Assembly (NCBI RefSeq): GCF_008039575.1
Contig: NZ_VDUY01000001.1
Coordinates: 186,001-250,000 of the forward strand
Direction of reading: 5' to 3'
Length of the DNA: 64,000 nt
DNA from: Zeimonas arvi
Lineage (GTDB): Bacteria > Pseudomonadota > Gammaproteobacteria > Burkholderiales > Burkholderiaceae_E
The translations under genes and the position numbers were made by a program. The notes under the pieces are model-generated. The model was not told where the DNA came from. It worked only from the letters and a program-made list of their open reading frames with translations, and made no database searches. Position 1 is the first letter of the stretch, and every line of letters begins with the position of its first letter. This document shows, one piece after another, positions 44,465 to 54,130 of this stretch.

Positions 44465-45607
44465 ATGACCGGGAAGGAGCGAGCGAGACCCCACTGGGCG
44501 GTGCGGATGAACTACCGCAACCGCTCGCTGTCGGCGCTGCTGCTGTTGGCGACGATCGGCTCGCACCTGTCGGACCTCGGCGCCGGCCTCCCAGCCTGGC
44601 TGGCCCTCGCGGCCACCTTCCTCGTCTATCCGCACCTCGTCTACGCCGTCGGAAAACGATCGGCCCGGCCGCTCGAGACCGAGATCCGCTTCATGCTCGT
44701 CGATGCGGCGCTCTATTGCGGCTGGGTCGGCGCGCTCGGGTTCCCGGCCTGGATCGGCTTCATCCTGGTCGTGGCGCTGGTGCTGAACCTCGTGGTGTTC
44801 CGCGGAATGACCGGCATGGCGCTGGCCCTGGGCGCGGTCGCCGTGGGCCTGGCCGCCGGCTGGGCGCTGGCGCGGCCCGAGATCGCGCCTGCGACCGGCA
44901 CGCTGACCACGGCGCTGAGCATGCTGTCGCTGTTCCTGTACCTGATGGCCTTCGGCCACGACGCCTACACGCGGGCGCTGCAGTTGCGCCAGACCCGCGA
45001 CCGGCTGCGCGACAACGAGCAGGCGCTGCAACGACAACTCGGCGAGATCCAGGCCCTGCAGACCCAGCTGAAGCAACAGGCCGAGCTCGACCCGCTCACC
45101 GGGCTCTTCAACCGGCGTTATCTCACCGCCACGATGGAGCGCGAGATGGCCCGGATGCGCCGTGAAGGCCGCCCGCTGAGCCTGATGCTGATCGACATCG
45201 ATCATTTCAAGGCGGTCAACGACACCCTCGGCCACCAGGCGGGCGACGAGTGCCTGGTCCGGCTGGCGACGCTGCTGAAGATCAACACCCGGGAGTCCGA
45301 CGTGGTCTGCCGCTGGGGCGGCGACGAGTTCCTGGTCCTGCTGCCCACTCTGCCGCGCGAAGCCGCGCTCGAGCGGGCGGAGACCTATCGGAAGGCCTTC
45401 GAAAGCCTGCCGATGCCGCGAGGCGGCGAAGTGCAGCGGGCCACGCTGTCGATCGGCGTGGCCTGCCACCCCGACGATGCCCGCTCGGCAGACGCGCTGA
45501 TCGCGGCAGCGGATGCGGCGCTTTACCGCGCCAAGCAAGGCGGCCGGAATCGTGTCGAGCACGGCGGCGCGCCCGCCGCACGGGATCCCTCCGCGATCGA
45601 CGCCTAG
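44465..45607 (+). CDS. MASE2-like membrane diguanylate cyclase (GGDEF)
   Basis: A 380-residue membrane-bound cyclase. The N-terminal half has about five hydrophobic helices with a MASE2-like region (VYPHLVYAVGKRS...ETEIRFMLVDAALY, residues 54-84), as in AdrA/DgcC-type cyclases; a coiled coil (170-207) links it to the GGDEF domain. The active site GGDEF is intact at 285-289 and the inhibitory site RESD (276-279) lies five residues before it, so it should make cyclic di-GMP and be product-inhibited. No EAL domain or PilZ gene is adjacent; convergent with the next gene. Confidence 0.9.
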   Translation: MTGKERARPHWAVRMNYRNRSLSALLLLATIGSHLSDLGAGLPAWLALAATFLVYPHLVYAVGKRSARPLETEIRFMLVDAALYCGWVGALGFPAWIGFILVVALVLNLVVFRGMTGMALALGAVAVGLAAGWALARPEIAPATGTLTTALSMLSLFLYLMAFGHDAYTRALQLRQTRDRLRDNEQALQRQLGEIQALQTQLKQQAELDPLTGLFNRRYLTATMEREMARMRREGRPLSLMLIDIDHFKAVNDTLGHQAGDECLVRLATLLKINTRESDVVCRWGGDEFLVLLPTLPREAALERAETYRKAFESLPMPRGGEVQRATLSIGVACHPDDARSADALIAAADAALYRAKQGGRNRVEHGGAPAARDPSAIDA

Positions 45608-45620
45608 GAGTCTGTTCAAA

Positions 45621-47036
45621 CTAGTCCAGCGCCTCGGCCTGGAAGCCGCCGCAGGCGGCGAGATCCGAATCGCCGCTGCCCGGCAGCTGCCTGGCCAGCT
45701 CGCGGAAGGCGCCACGCAGGCCCTCCTCGAGCACCGGGTGATAGATGGGCATGCGCAGCAGGTCGGCCACGGTCAGCCCCTGCCCGACGGCGAGCGCCAG
45801 CAGATGCGCCATGTGCTCGCCTTCCGGCACGCACATCGTCGCGCCGAGCAGCCGGCCGCTCTCTCGATCGGCGTAGACCCGTGCGAGGCCGCGATCACGG
45901 CCGCTCATGCGCGCCCTGCTCTGTCTGCGGAAGTCAGCCTCGCCGACGACCATCGTGGCCTCGTCGAACCGGTCGAAACGCAGGCCCACCGTGGCCAGGT
46001 TGGGCGCGCAGAAGACGACGCCCAACGGCGTACGCCGCTGGAAGCAGAGTGGCTTCTCGGCCACCGCGTTGAGCCCGGCGATGTGGCCTTCGTCGGCGGC
46101 CTCGTGCAGCAGCGCGCGGTCGCCGTTGGCGTCACCCGCCAGGAACACCGGCAGGTCGCCGATCCGCATCGTGCCCGGATCGACCGGCGGCATCCCGCGC
46201 TCGTCGAGCTTCACGCCCAGCGTGTCGAATCCGAGATCCGCGAGGTTCGGCCGCCGGCCGATCGCGGCGAGCACCTTGTCGACCACGATCCGCTCGTCAC
46301 CGGCCTTCACCGCGATCCCGCCGGCTGCCTCCGCGAGTTCGACCGCCACGCCGGTGCGGATCCGGAACTCCGCCCCGAGCGCCTCGCGCAGCACGGTCTC
46401 GACCTTCGGGTCGGCCAAGCCGGCGATCCGCTCGGCGGCATCGAAGCCCCAGACCTGCACGCCGAGCCGGGAGAGCGCCTGGGCGATCTCCACGCCGATC
46501 GCGCCCAGCCCGACGACCGCGATGCGACCGGGCAGCGCCTGCTGCTCGAACAGGGAATCGGTGGTCAGGATGCGATCGCCGAAAGCGCGCCAGGACTTCG
46601 GCACGACGGGGCTGCTCCCGGTGGCCAGCACGATGCTGCGCGCCCGGTACTCGCGGCTGCCCACCTCGACACGCCCCGGCCCGATCAGCTTCGCCCGGCC
46701 GGAAATGCTGCGATCGCCCAGCCGATCGGTCAGTTTCAGCGTGCCGGCCACGAAGTCGTCGCGCAGCGCGCGCACCCGCGCAAGCACCGCCGGCAGGTCG
46801 ACCGACAGGCCGGCGCCGCCACGAATGCCCAACGTGTCGAGGATCCCGCGGTTGTGGAAGGCGTTGGCCACCTCGATCAACACCTTCGACGGCATGCAGC
46901 CCACCCGCGCGCAGGTGGTGCCGTAAGGCCCATCGTTGACCAGCAGGAAGCGGTCGGTCCGCTTGCCGATTTCCCGGACCGCGGCGAGTCCGGCCGAACC
47001 GGCGCCCACCACGATCGCGTCGAGTGTCTCGCTCAT
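45621..47036 (-). CDS. Dihydrolipoyl dehydrogenase-like pyridine nucleotide-disulfide oxidoreductase
   Basis: A 471-residue class I flavoprotein disulfide reductase. FAD motif IVVGAGSAGLAAVREI (8-23), redox-active cysteines C42 and C47 in TTCARVGCMPSK, NAD(P) motif IAVVGLGAIGVEIAQAL near 170, FAD motif VFLAGDANGD, and the dimer-interface HPVLEE His-Glu pair near 438-443. It is not next to 2-oxo acid dehydrogenase genes, so a stand-alone role (soluble transhydrogenase-like or thiol reductase) is as likely as lipoamide reduction. The SDR gene lies 54 bases upstream on the same strand. Confidence 0.9.
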   Translation of the reverse strand: MSETLDAIVVGAGSAGLAAVREIGKRTDRFLLVNDGPYGTTCARVGCMPSKVLIEVANAFHNRGILDTLGIRGGAGLSVDLPAVLARVRALRDDFVAGTLKLTDRLGDRSISGRAKLIGPGRVEVGSREYRARSIVLATGSSPVVPKSWRAFGDRILTTDSLFEQQALPGRIAVVGLGAIGVEIAQALSRLGVQVWGFDAAERIAGLADPKVETVLREALGAEFRIRTGVAVELAEAAGGIAVKAGDERIVVDKVLAAIGRRPNLADLGFDTLGVKLDERGMPPVDPGTMRIGDLPVFLAGDANGDRALLHEAADEGHIAGLNAVAEKPLCFQRRTPLGVVFCAPNLATVGLRFDRFDEATMVVGEADFRRQSRARMSGRDRGLARVYADRESGRLLGATMCVPEGEHMAHLLALAVGQGLTVADLLRMPIYHPVLEEGLRGAFRELARQLPGSGDSDLAACGGFQAEALD

Positions 47037-47090
47037 TCGCCACCTCTCTCCTGTTCGGAACGGGGCCGGCGCGAAGCGCCGGCCGGGCAC

Positions 47091-47843
47091 TCAGGACCTG
47101 TCGCCGGCTGTGGCGAGTTCTCTCAGGTCCGCGACCGGGGCGTCGCCGAAGGCATCGCCCAGCAGATGGTCCACGATGCGCCGCGCGCAGTCGGCGGCGC
47201 TTGCCAGCGCGCCGTCGCGCTTGAGCGCATCGAAACGCTCGCGCAGAGGGAAACGCTCGATGCCGGTGGCGCGGATCTCGGCCTGCATGTCGGTGTCCAC
47301 GACGCCCGGCGCCAGGCTGCAGATGCGCAGTCCGGGCGCGCCGTCCAGCGCGGCCGCGCGCGCGTGCTGATCGAGCGCGGCCTTGGTGGCGCAGTACACC
47401 GACCAGCCGGCATAGGCGTTGCGGGCGGCGCCGCTCGAGATCTGCAGGATGCGCCGATCGGCATTGGCCGGACCGCGCGCCGCGAAGGCTGCCGACAGCA
47501 TCAGCGGCGCCGCCACGTTCAGCGCGACCGCCCGCGACACCGCGGCGATGTCCTGGGCGGCGAGCGGCCCGATCGGCTGCACAACGCCCGCGTTGTTGAT
47601 CAGCAGCGCGGTGCCCGCGTTCGACAGCCAGGCATCGAGGGCGCCGCCCTCGATCCAGCCCGCGAGCGCGGCCGGGTCGGCCAGGTCGAGCTCGATCTGT
47701 TCGAGCAGCTCGGGGTGATGGCTGGCCAGCCCGGGGTTGGAGGCTCTTGCGAGCCCGAGCACGGCAATGCCGCGGTCGAGCAGCTTCGAGGCGATCGCGG
47801 CGCCGAGGCCGCGGCTGTGTCCGGTGACGATTGCCTTGATCAT
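47091..47843 (-). CDS. Short-chain dehydrogenase/reductase
   Basis: A 250-residue classical SDR. Cofactor loop TGHSRGLGAAIA (residues 7-18; a small residue set typical of the sepiapterin-reductase-like YueD group), structural NNAG, catalytic serine in ISSGAA and YCATK with the tyrosine and lysine near 151-155, then SLAPGVVDTDMQ. It reduces a carbonyl with NAD(P)H; the substrate is unknown. Co-directional with the downstream disulfide reductase and divergent from the cation transporter. Confidence 0.88.
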   Translation of the reverse strand: MIKAIVTGHSRGLGAAIASKLLDRGIAVLGLARASNPGLASHHPELLEQIELDLADPAALAGWIEGGALDAWLSNAGTALLINNAGVVQPIGPLAAQDIAAVSRAVALNVAAPLMLSAAFAARGPANADRRILQISSGAARNAYAGWSVYCATKAALDQHARAAALDGAPGLRICSLAPGVVDTDMQAEIRATGIERFPLRERFDALKRDGALASAADCARRIVDHLLGDAFGDAPVADLRELATAGDRS

Positions 47844-47958
47844 TGCTCGAGGATAGCGGGAACCGACGCGAGTCGCATCGATGACCCGCCAGCGAAGCTG
47901 ATATCTTCGGCAGATCGCGGCCGGGCGTGCCGCGCCCGACTCCCTGCCTCCGCTTCCG

Positions 47959-48870
47959 ATGAAATCGATGACTCCTCAGCACGCCCTGCTGCTGTCAGTC
48001 GCCGCAGCAGTGGCCACGATCGCGATGAAGGCCGGCGCCTGGTGGCTGACCGGCTCGGTCGGCTTCCTGTCCGACGCCCTCGAATCGCTGGTGAACCTGG
48101 CCGGCGCCACCTTCGCCCTGCTGATGGTCAACCTGGCGCGCACGCCCGCCGACGACCAGCATCCCTGGGGCCACGGCAAGGCGGAGTATTTCTCGGCCGC
48201 CTTCGAAGGCGGACTGATCTTCCTGGCGGCGCTCGCCATCGTGGTCGCGGCCGGCGAGCGGCTTCTCAATCCCCAGCCCCTCGGCGAACTCGGGGTCGGC
48301 ACGACCCTGTCGGTCGCCGCGAGCGTGGTCAACTTCGCCGTCGCGCGGGTGCTGTTCGAGGTCGGGCGACGGCACCACTCGCTCGCGCTCGAGGCCGATG
48401 CCCGTCACCTGATGACCGACGTGTGGACCACCGCCGGCGTGGTGGCGGGTGTGGCGCTCGCAGCCGCCCTGGGATTGCACTGGCTCGACCCGGTGATCGC
48501 GATCGCGGTCGCGCTGAACATCCTGCGCGAAGGCTGGGAGCTGATGCGCCGCTCGGTCGATGGGCTGATGGACCGCGCGCTGGGCGATGGCGACATCGCG
48601 AAGATCGAGTCGGTCTTCGCCGGCTTTGCCGACCGCGGCTGCCGCTTCGCGAACCTGCGCACCCGTTCGGCGGGTCCACTGCGCTTCGCCCATGTCGACC
48701 TGCTGGTGCCGGGCCACTGGAGCGTGACCCGCGCACACGACCTGGCCGACGAAATCGAGATGGCCGTCCAACGGGTGGGCACGACGCTCAGCACGCACGT
48801 GGAGCCGATCGCCGCGCCGAAGCCGAGGCTGGCCGAGCCTGACGACCCCGCCGAACCGGAAGCCCGATGA
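47959..48870 (+). CDS. Cation diffusion facilitator (CDF) family transporter
   Basis: A 303-residue metal/proton antiporter with six hydrophobic helices and a C-terminal cytosolic domain (about 205-303). The TM2 site reads GFLSDALESLVN, with E and N where FieF-type proteins have Asp-Asp; the TM5 site DARHLMTD keeps the HxxxD. HPWGHGKAEYFS marks the TM2-TM3 loop. The E/N variant site is found in some subgroups and changes metal preference, so I do not assign Zn, Fe, Co or Mn. Divergent from the SDR gene. Confidence 0.88.
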   Translation: MKSMTPQHALLLSVAAAVATIAMKAGAWWLTGSVGFLSDALESLVNLAGATFALLMVNLARTPADDQHPWGHGKAEYFSAAFEGGLIFLAALAIVVAAGERLLNPQPLGELGVGTTLSVAASVVNFAVARVLFEVGRRHHSLALEADARHLMTDVWTTAGVVAGVALAAALGLHWLDPVIAIAVALNILREGWELMRRSVDGLMDRALGDGDIAKIESVFAGFADRGCRFANLRTRSAGPLRFAHVDLLVPGHWSVTRAHDLADEIEMAVQRVGTTLSTHVEPIAAPKPRLAEPDDPAEPEAR

Positions 48871-48882
48871 ACCGGAAGACCG

Positions 48883-50340
48883 TCAGCGACGGGCGCCCGG
48901 CGCACATGAAGCGCGCCTGATCGCGACCCCGGCCCGCGCGCCGGTGTGACCGGCGGCAGTCCAGGTCTGCCTGCCGTTCACGTAGACCGACACGATGCCC
49001 TTCGCGGGGCTCACCGGCCGGGCGAAGGTGGCGGTGTCGGCAACCTTGTCCGGGTCGAAGACCACGAGATCGGCCGCGCAGCCTGGCCGGACGTAGCCGC
49101 GTCCGGCCAGCCCGAAGCGATCGGCCGACAGCCCGGTCATCTTGCGCACCGCGGTTTCCAACGGGAACAAGCGGCGCTCGCGTGCGTAGTGCCCCAGCAC
49201 CCGCGGGAACGCGCCCCAGAGCCGCGGATGCGGGAACAGGTCGTGTGGCAGGCCGTCCGAGCCCACCATGGTCTCCGGATAGGCGAGGATTCGCTCGACA
49301 TCGGCCTCGTCCATCATGAAGTAGATCGCGCCGGCAGGCTGCAGCATGTCGATGGCTGCGGCCGCGTCGACCCCGAGATCTGCGGCGATGTCGGCCAGGT
49401 ACCGCCCGGCGAGCTCGGGCCGCGGGGTCGACCAGGTGACCAGCGTGCTCGCCGCGATGCCCGCGGCGTCGCGGCGCAGGATGGTCGACGAGGCGGCGTA
49501 CGGGTAGCAGTCCAGGCACACGTCGGCGCGCTTGCGCATTGCGTCGAACAGCGCGAGCGTCTCCGACGAACGCCCGAAGTTGGCCTTGCCTGCCAGCTTG
49601 TGGTGCGAGATCACCTGCCGAACGCCGAGTTCGGCGGCAATGCCGAACGCTTCCTGCATCGCCGGCACGACATCGTCGGTCTCGTCGCGGATGTGCGAGG
49701 CAATCAGCGCACCGCTGCCGCGCAAGGGCTCGAGCACGCGGCGGATCTCGTCGGCGGTGGCGGCCGACGCAGGGCCGTAATAGGTGCCGGTGGATGCCCC
49801 GATCGCGCCGGCCGCGAGCGCCTCGCGCACCAGCGCCTGCATCGCGGCGATCTCGTCGTCGCTGGCGGGCCTGTCGAGCGCCGACATGGTGCGCGCGCGC
49901 AGCGTGGTGTGCCCGACCAGCGCCGCGCAATTCACCGCCGACGGTCGGGCATCCAGCGCCGCGAACCATTCGGCGAAGCTGTCGAAGCGCTCGCCGTCGT
50001 CGGCAGCGACCAGGTTGATCGGCGGCACCGGCTCGCTCGCGCCGAGCGGCGCCAGGCTGATCCCGCAATTGCCGACGATCACCGTGGTCACTCCCTGGCT
50101 GACCTTGGGCGCCATGCCGGGGTCGGAGAGCAGCAGCCGGTCGTCGTGCGTGTGCACGTCGATGAAGCCCGGCGCGAGCGCGAGCCCGTCGAGATCGCGG
50201 ACCCGCGCGGCGCCGCCGGGATCGAGGTTGCCCACCGCGACGATCCTTCCATCGGCGATCGCGACATCGGCGCTGACCCTCGGCGCGCCGCTTCCGTCCA
50301 TCAGTTGCCCGCCGCGCAACAACAATTCCCAACCGGACAT
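48883..50340 (-). CDS. D-aminoacylase / N-acyl-D-amino-acid deacylase
   Basis: A 485-residue amidohydrolase. Metal site FIDVHTHDD, a cysteine in GNCGISLAP that serves as the bridging zinc ligand in D-aminoacylases, GASTGTYYGPA, ASHIRDETDDV, SHHKLAGKANFG and the late SDGLPHDLFPHPR are all family landmarks. It hydrolyses N-acyl-D-amino acids. Start at ATG 50340 behind GAGGTGGGC. Divergent from the peptide-type importer and D-carbamoylase operon, with a 300-base shared control region, so the two are probably one regulon for D-amino-acid derivatives. The C-terminal tail after RRASC is unusual and partly basic. Confidence 0.91.
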   Translation of the reverse strand: MSGWELLLRGGQLMDGSGAPRVSADVAIADGRIVAVGNLDPGGAARVRDLDGLALAPGFIDVHTHDDRLLLSDPGMAPKVSQGVTTVIVGNCGISLAPLGASEPVPPINLVAADDGERFDSFAEWFAALDARPSAVNCAALVGHTTLRARTMSALDRPASDDEIAAMQALVREALAAGAIGASTGTYYGPASAATADEIRRVLEPLRGSGALIASHIRDETDDVVPAMQEAFGIAAELGVRQVISHHKLAGKANFGRSSETLALFDAMRKRADVCLDCYPYAASSTILRRDAAGIAASTLVTWSTPRPELAGRYLADIAADLGVDAAAAIDMLQPAGAIYFMMDEADVERILAYPETMVGSDGLPHDLFPHPRLWGAFPRVLGHYARERRLFPLETAVRKMTGLSADRFGLAGRGYVRPGCAADLVVFDPDKVADTATFARPVSPAKGIVSVYVNGRQTWTAAGHTGARAGVAIRRASCAPGARR

Positions 50341-50640
50341 GCCCACCTCGCGAAGTCTCGAAAGCCCTTCAGTCTGCGGCTGCGCAGGTCGCGTCGCAAG
50401 CGGTCCTTTCCGGACCCGCAACCCGGCACCGCCGGCACACCCGGATGCGTCTGGACTTGGGTGCCCGCGCGCACTACAGTGACGCAGCGCGCCAGGAGGA
50501 GGCACCCAAGGCGTGCATCAAGGAGGCCCTGGACGGCCCGGTTCGAGACAGGCACAGCGGGCATGTTCCTTGCTTCAACAGAGTCTCCGGAAAGCTCGGG
50601 CCGGTCGGCGTCCGTGTTCCACCAACCTTGAGGGGAAACC
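50341..50640. other. Divergent control region between D-aminoacylase and the Opp/Dpp-type operon
   Basis: 300 bases with no convincing gene. It contains the candidate promoter at 50452-50480 and, directly before the binding-protein gene, a purine-rich ribosome site TTGAGGGGAAACC. Confidence 0.5.
50452..50480 (+). promoter_or_regulatory. Candidate promoter of the Opp/Dpp-type operon
   Basis: TGGACT (50452-50457) and TACAGT (50475-50480), 17-base spacer, 4/6 matches each. It would give a leader of about 150 bases before the solute-binding-protein ATG. Confidence 0.35.
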
Positions 50641-52251
50641 ATGTTCCTGAAGTCTTCGTCCCGTCCGCTGGCCGGCGTGCTGGCGCGCGCGACCCTTTCG
50701 CTGGTCGCCGCGGCCACCTTCGCGATCGCCGCTCCGGCCGTCGCGCAGCAGAAAGTCCTGAAGTTCGTCCCCGAGGCCGACCTGCGAAGCCTCGACCCGA
50801 TCTGGACCACCGCCTACATCACGCGCAACCACGGCTACATGATCTACGACGTGCTGCTCGCCGTCGACGAGAAGTTCGACGTCAAGCCGCAGATGGTCGA
50901 CAAGTGGGAGATCAGCGCCGACAAGCTGACCTACACCTTCACGCTTCGCGACGGGCTCAAGTTTCACGACGGCTCGCCGGTCCGCTCGGCCGACTGCATC
51001 GCGTCCATCGAGCGCTGGGCCAAGCGCGACGTGTTCGGCCAGAAACTCGGCGACATGACCGAATCGTGGACGGCCGTGGACGACAAGACCTTCCGGCTCA
51101 AGCTCAAGCAGCCCTTCCCCTACGTGCTCGACGCGCTGGCCAAGCCCTCGTCGAACGTGCCCTTCATCATGCCGGAGCGCCTGGCCAGGACCGATGCCTT
51201 CACGCAGGTCACCGAGGCGATCGGCTCGGGCCCATTCAAGTTCGTCAAGGAGGAGTGGGTTCCGGGCAGCAAGGTGGTCTACGTCAAGAACACCGACTAC
51301 AAGCCGCGCTCGGAGCCGCCGTCCTGGGGTTCGGGCGGCAAGGTGGTCAAGGTCGACCGGGTCGAGTGGATCTACATCCCCGACTCGGCCACCGCAGCCG
51401 CGGCGCTCAACGCCGGCGAGGTCGACTGGTGGCAGCAGCTCCCGCCCGACCTGATCCCGCTGCTGTCCAGGAACAAGGACGTGAAGGTCGAGAACGTCGA
51501 TCCGCTGGGCTCGATCGGCCTGCTGCGCTTCAACCACCTGCAGCCCCCGTTCAACAACGTGAAACTGCGCCAGGCCGTGCTCGCCGCGGTGAACCAGCAG
51601 GACTACGCGCTGGCGATCGCCGGCGACCCGAAGAGCGGCAAGCCCTGCGCGTCGTACTTCACCTGCGGCACGCCGCTGGCCAACGACGCCGGCTCCGAGG
51701 CGCTGACCGGCAAGCGTGACATCGCCAAGGCCAGGCAGATGGTCAAGGACTCGGGCTACAAGGGCGAGAAGGTCATCCTGATGACCGCGACCGACCAGCC
51801 GATCGTCCACTCGCAGGCGCTGGTCACCTCGGAGCTGCTGCGCTCGATCGGCATCAATGCCGAACTCGCGGCCAGCGACTGGGGCACGCTGATCACCCGG
51901 CGCTCGTCCAAGGAGCCGATCGAGAAAGGCGGCTGGAGCATCTTCCACACCTGGTTCGTGGGCCCGGACATGGTGAACCCGGCCCTGAACTCGCCGCTGC
52001 GCGGCGCGGGCGAGAAGTCCTGGTTCGGCTGGCCGAACGATCCGAAGCTCGAAGAGCTGCGCGACGCCTGGTTCGCCGCTCAGACGCCCGCCGAGCAGAA
52101 GAAGATGGCCGAGGAACTCCAGAAGCGCGCCTTCGAGACCGTGCCTTACGTCCCGACCGCCCAGTTCATCATTCCGACCGCGTACCGCACGAACATCACC
52201 GGCATCATCAAGTCGCCGGTCACGTTCCTGTGGAACGTCGAGAAGAAGTGA
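50641..52251 (+). CDS. Opp/Dpp-type ABC transporter solute-binding protein
   Basis: A 536-residue periplasmic binding protein of the SBP family 5 (peptide/nickel/opine). Signal peptide 1-35 ends APAVAQQ. LRSLDPIWTTAYITRNHGYMIYDVLL is the normal opening of the mature domain, with LRDGLKFHDGSPV, IGSGPFKFV and LRQAVLAAVNQQDYA following. Two cysteines (GKPCASYFTC) form a probable disulfide. It feeds the permeases just downstream (20 and 18 base gaps). Given the catabolic genes in the operon, the ligand may be a D-amino-acid derivative, a small peptide or a ureido acid. Confidence 0.92.
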   Translation: MFLKSSSRPLAGVLARATLSLVAAATFAIAAPAVAQQKVLKFVPEADLRSLDPIWTTAYITRNHGYMIYDVLLAVDEKFDVKPQMVDKWEISADKLTYTFTLRDGLKFHDGSPVRSADCIASIERWAKRDVFGQKLGDMTESWTAVDDKTFRLKLKQPFPYVLDALAKPSSNVPFIMPERLARTDAFTQVTEAIGSGPFKFVKEEWVPGSKVVYVKNTDYKPRSEPPSWGSGGKVVKVDRVEWIYIPDSATAAAALNAGEVDWWQQLPPDLIPLLSRNKDVKVENVDPLGSIGLLRFNHLQPPFNNVKLRQAVLAAVNQQDYALAIAGDPKSGKPCASYFTCGTPLANDAGSEALTGKRDIAKARQMVKDSGYKGEKVILMTATDQPIVHSQALVTSELLRSIGINAELAASDWGTLITRRSSKEPIEKGGWSIFHTWFVGPDMVNPALNSPLRGAGEKSWFGWPNDPKLEELRDAWFAAQTPAEQKKMAEELQKRAFETVPYVPTAQFIIPTAYRTNITGIIKSPVTFLWNVEKK

Positions 52252-52271
52252 CCTGAGTCTCCGAGGCGGTC

Positions 52272-53213
52272 TTGATCTACTACATCGTCAAGCGACTGCT
52301 CGCGACCATCCCCGTCATGGGGGTGGTCGCGCTGTTCGTCTTCTCGCTCCTCTATCTCTCCCCCGGCGACCCTGCCGCGGTGATCGCCGGCGACATCGCC
52401 ACCGAGGAAGACATCGCCCGGATCCGGGCCTCGCTCGGCCTTGACCAGCCCTACCTGGTGCGCTTCGGACACTGGCTGTGGGCCCTCGCTCAGGGCGACC
52501 TGGGCACCTCGATCTTCACCAACCTGCCGGTCACGCAGCTGATCGCGCAACGGGTCGAGCCGACCGTGGCGCTCACGCTGTGCACGCTGATCGTCTCGAT
52601 CGTGATCGCGGTGCCGCTGGGCGTCATCGCCGCGGCGCGCGCCGGCGGCTGGGTCGACCGGATGGTGATGGCGATCTCGGTGATGGGCTTCTCGGTGCCG
52701 GTCTTCGTGCTGGCCTACCTGCTGATCGGGCTCTTCTCGATCCAGCTGGAGTGGCTGCCGGTACAGGGCTACAAGAGCCTCTCCGAAGGCTTCGTGCCTT
52801 TCATCCGGCACATGATCCTGCCCAGCGTTGCGCTCGGCATCGTCTACATGGCGCTGATCGCGCGCATCACGCGGGCCAGCATGCTCGACGTGCTGTCGCA
52901 GGACTACGTTCGCACCGCGCAGGCCAAGGGGCTGGCGCCGCAGACCGTGCTGGTCGGTCACGCGCTCAAGAACGCGGCGGTGCCGGTCGTGACCATCATC
53001 GGCATCGGCGTGGCGCTCCTGATCGGCGGCGTGGTGGTGACCGAAACCGTGTTCGCGATTCCCGGCATCGGGCGGCTCACCGTCGACGCGATCCTGCGCC
53101 GCGACTATCCGATCATCCAGGGCGTCACGCTGCTGTTCTCCGCGGTCTACGTGATCGTCAATCTGCTGGTCGACCTGTCCTACACGCTGTTCGACCCGCG
53201 CATCCGCTACTGA
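52272..53213 (+). CDS. Opp/Dpp-type ABC permease, DppB-like
   Basis: A 313-residue inner-membrane permease (BPD_transp_1) with six hydrophobic helices. YIVKRLLATIPVMGVVALFVFSLLYLSPGDPA is the conserved N-terminus and the EAA loop runs DYVRTAQAKGLAPQTVLVGHALKNA, followed by VVTETVFAIPGIGRL. The start codon is TTG at 52272; no ATG fits the conserved N-terminus. It forms a heterodimer with the next permease. Confidence 0.92.
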   Translation: MIYYIVKRLLATIPVMGVVALFVFSLLYLSPGDPAAVIAGDIATEEDIARIRASLGLDQPYLVRFGHWLWALAQGDLGTSIFTNLPVTQLIAQRVEPTVALTLCTLIVSIVIAVPLGVIAAARAGGWVDRMVMAISVMGFSVPVFVLAYLLIGLFSIQLEWLPVQGYKSLSEGFVPFIRHMILPSVALGIVYMALIARITRASMLDVLSQDYVRTAQAKGLAPQTVLVGHALKNAAVPVVTIIGIGVALLIGGVVVTETVFAIPGIGRLTVDAILRRDYPIIQGVTLLFSAVYVIVNLLVDLSYTLFDPRIRY

Positions 53214-53231
53214 CCCTGTGACCGATCCACG

Positions 53232-54122
53232 ATGAGCTCCGCGACCGTCTCGCCCGCGGCTGCCCCCGCGCAGCCCGATTCGCCCCGCAGGACCCGCCTC
53301 GGGGATGCGCTCCGGCGCCACCCGACCGCGATCTTCGGCGGCACCGTCCTCGTCCTGATGGCGCTGATCGCCATCCTCGCGCCCTGGCTCGGCACCACCG
53401 ATCCGCTGGCGCTGTCCCCGATCCGCCGGCTGCGCCCGCCCGGCGAGCAATGGTGGTTCGGCACCGACATGCTGGGCCGCGACGTGTACAGCCGCGTCGT
53501 CTACGGCACCCGCGTGTCGCTGTCGGTGGGGCTCGCGGTGGCCATCCTCAGCTCGATCATCGGCCTGGCGATCGGCCTGGTGACCGGCTTCGTGCGCTGG
53601 GCCGACGCGATCGTCATGCGGATCATGGACGGGCTGATGTCGATCCCCTCGGTGCTGCTGGCGATCGCGCTGATCGCCCTGACCGAGGCGAGCCTGCAGA
53701 ACGTGATCATCGCGATCACGATCACCGAGATCCCGCGCGTGGTCAGGCTGGTGCGCAGCCTGGTGCTCACGCTGCGCGAGCAGCCCTACGTGGAGGCCGC
53801 GGTGGCCTCGGGGACGCGGCTGCACCGCATCCTGCTCAAGCACATCCTGCCCAACACGATGGCCCCGCTGCTGGTGCAGGCCACCTACATCTGCGCATCG
53901 GCGATGATCACCGAGGCCATCCTCAGCTTCATCGGCGCGGGCACCCCGCCGAACATCCCGAGCTGGGGCAACGTGATGGCCGAAGCGCGCAGCCTGTTCC
54001 AGATCGCCGGCTACCTGATCTTCTTCCCCGGCCTGTTCCTGTCGCTGACGGTGCTGGCCGTGAACCTCCTCGGCGACGGGATGCGCGACGCGCTCGACCC
54101 GCGCCTGGCGCGCCGGATGTGA
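53232..54122 (+). CDS. Opp/Dpp-type ABC permease, DppC-like
   Basis: A 296-residue permease. The N-terminal DppC-type extension ([20 protein letters not shown]) leads to [23 protein letters not shown], a DppC hallmark. The EAA loop is [24 protein letters not shown], and the C-terminal [15 protein letters not shown]-like end is present. Six hydrophobic helices. Its stop overlaps a possible GTG of the next gene. Confidence 0.93.
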   Translation: MSSATVSPAAAPAQPDSPRRTRLGDALRRHPTAIFGGTVLVLMALIAILAPWLGTTDPLALSPIRRLRPPGEQWWFGTDMLGRDVYSRVVYGTRVSLSVGLAVAILSSIIGLAIGLVTGFVRWADAIVMRIMDGLMSIPSVLLAIALIALTEASLQNVIIAITITEIPRVVRLVRSLVLTLREQPYVEAAVASGTRLHRILLKHILPNTMAPLLVQATYICASAMITEAILSFIGAGTPPNIPSWGNVMAEARSLFQIAGYLIFFPGLFLSLTVLAVNLLGDGMRDALDPRLARRM

Positions 54123-54130
54123 GCGGCACC

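Noticed and set aside
45513-48842. Long plus-strand frame across the disulfide reductase, SDR and CDF genes
   Set aside because: Crosses three clear genes on both strands and lacks any recognisable domain; a GC-skew shadow.
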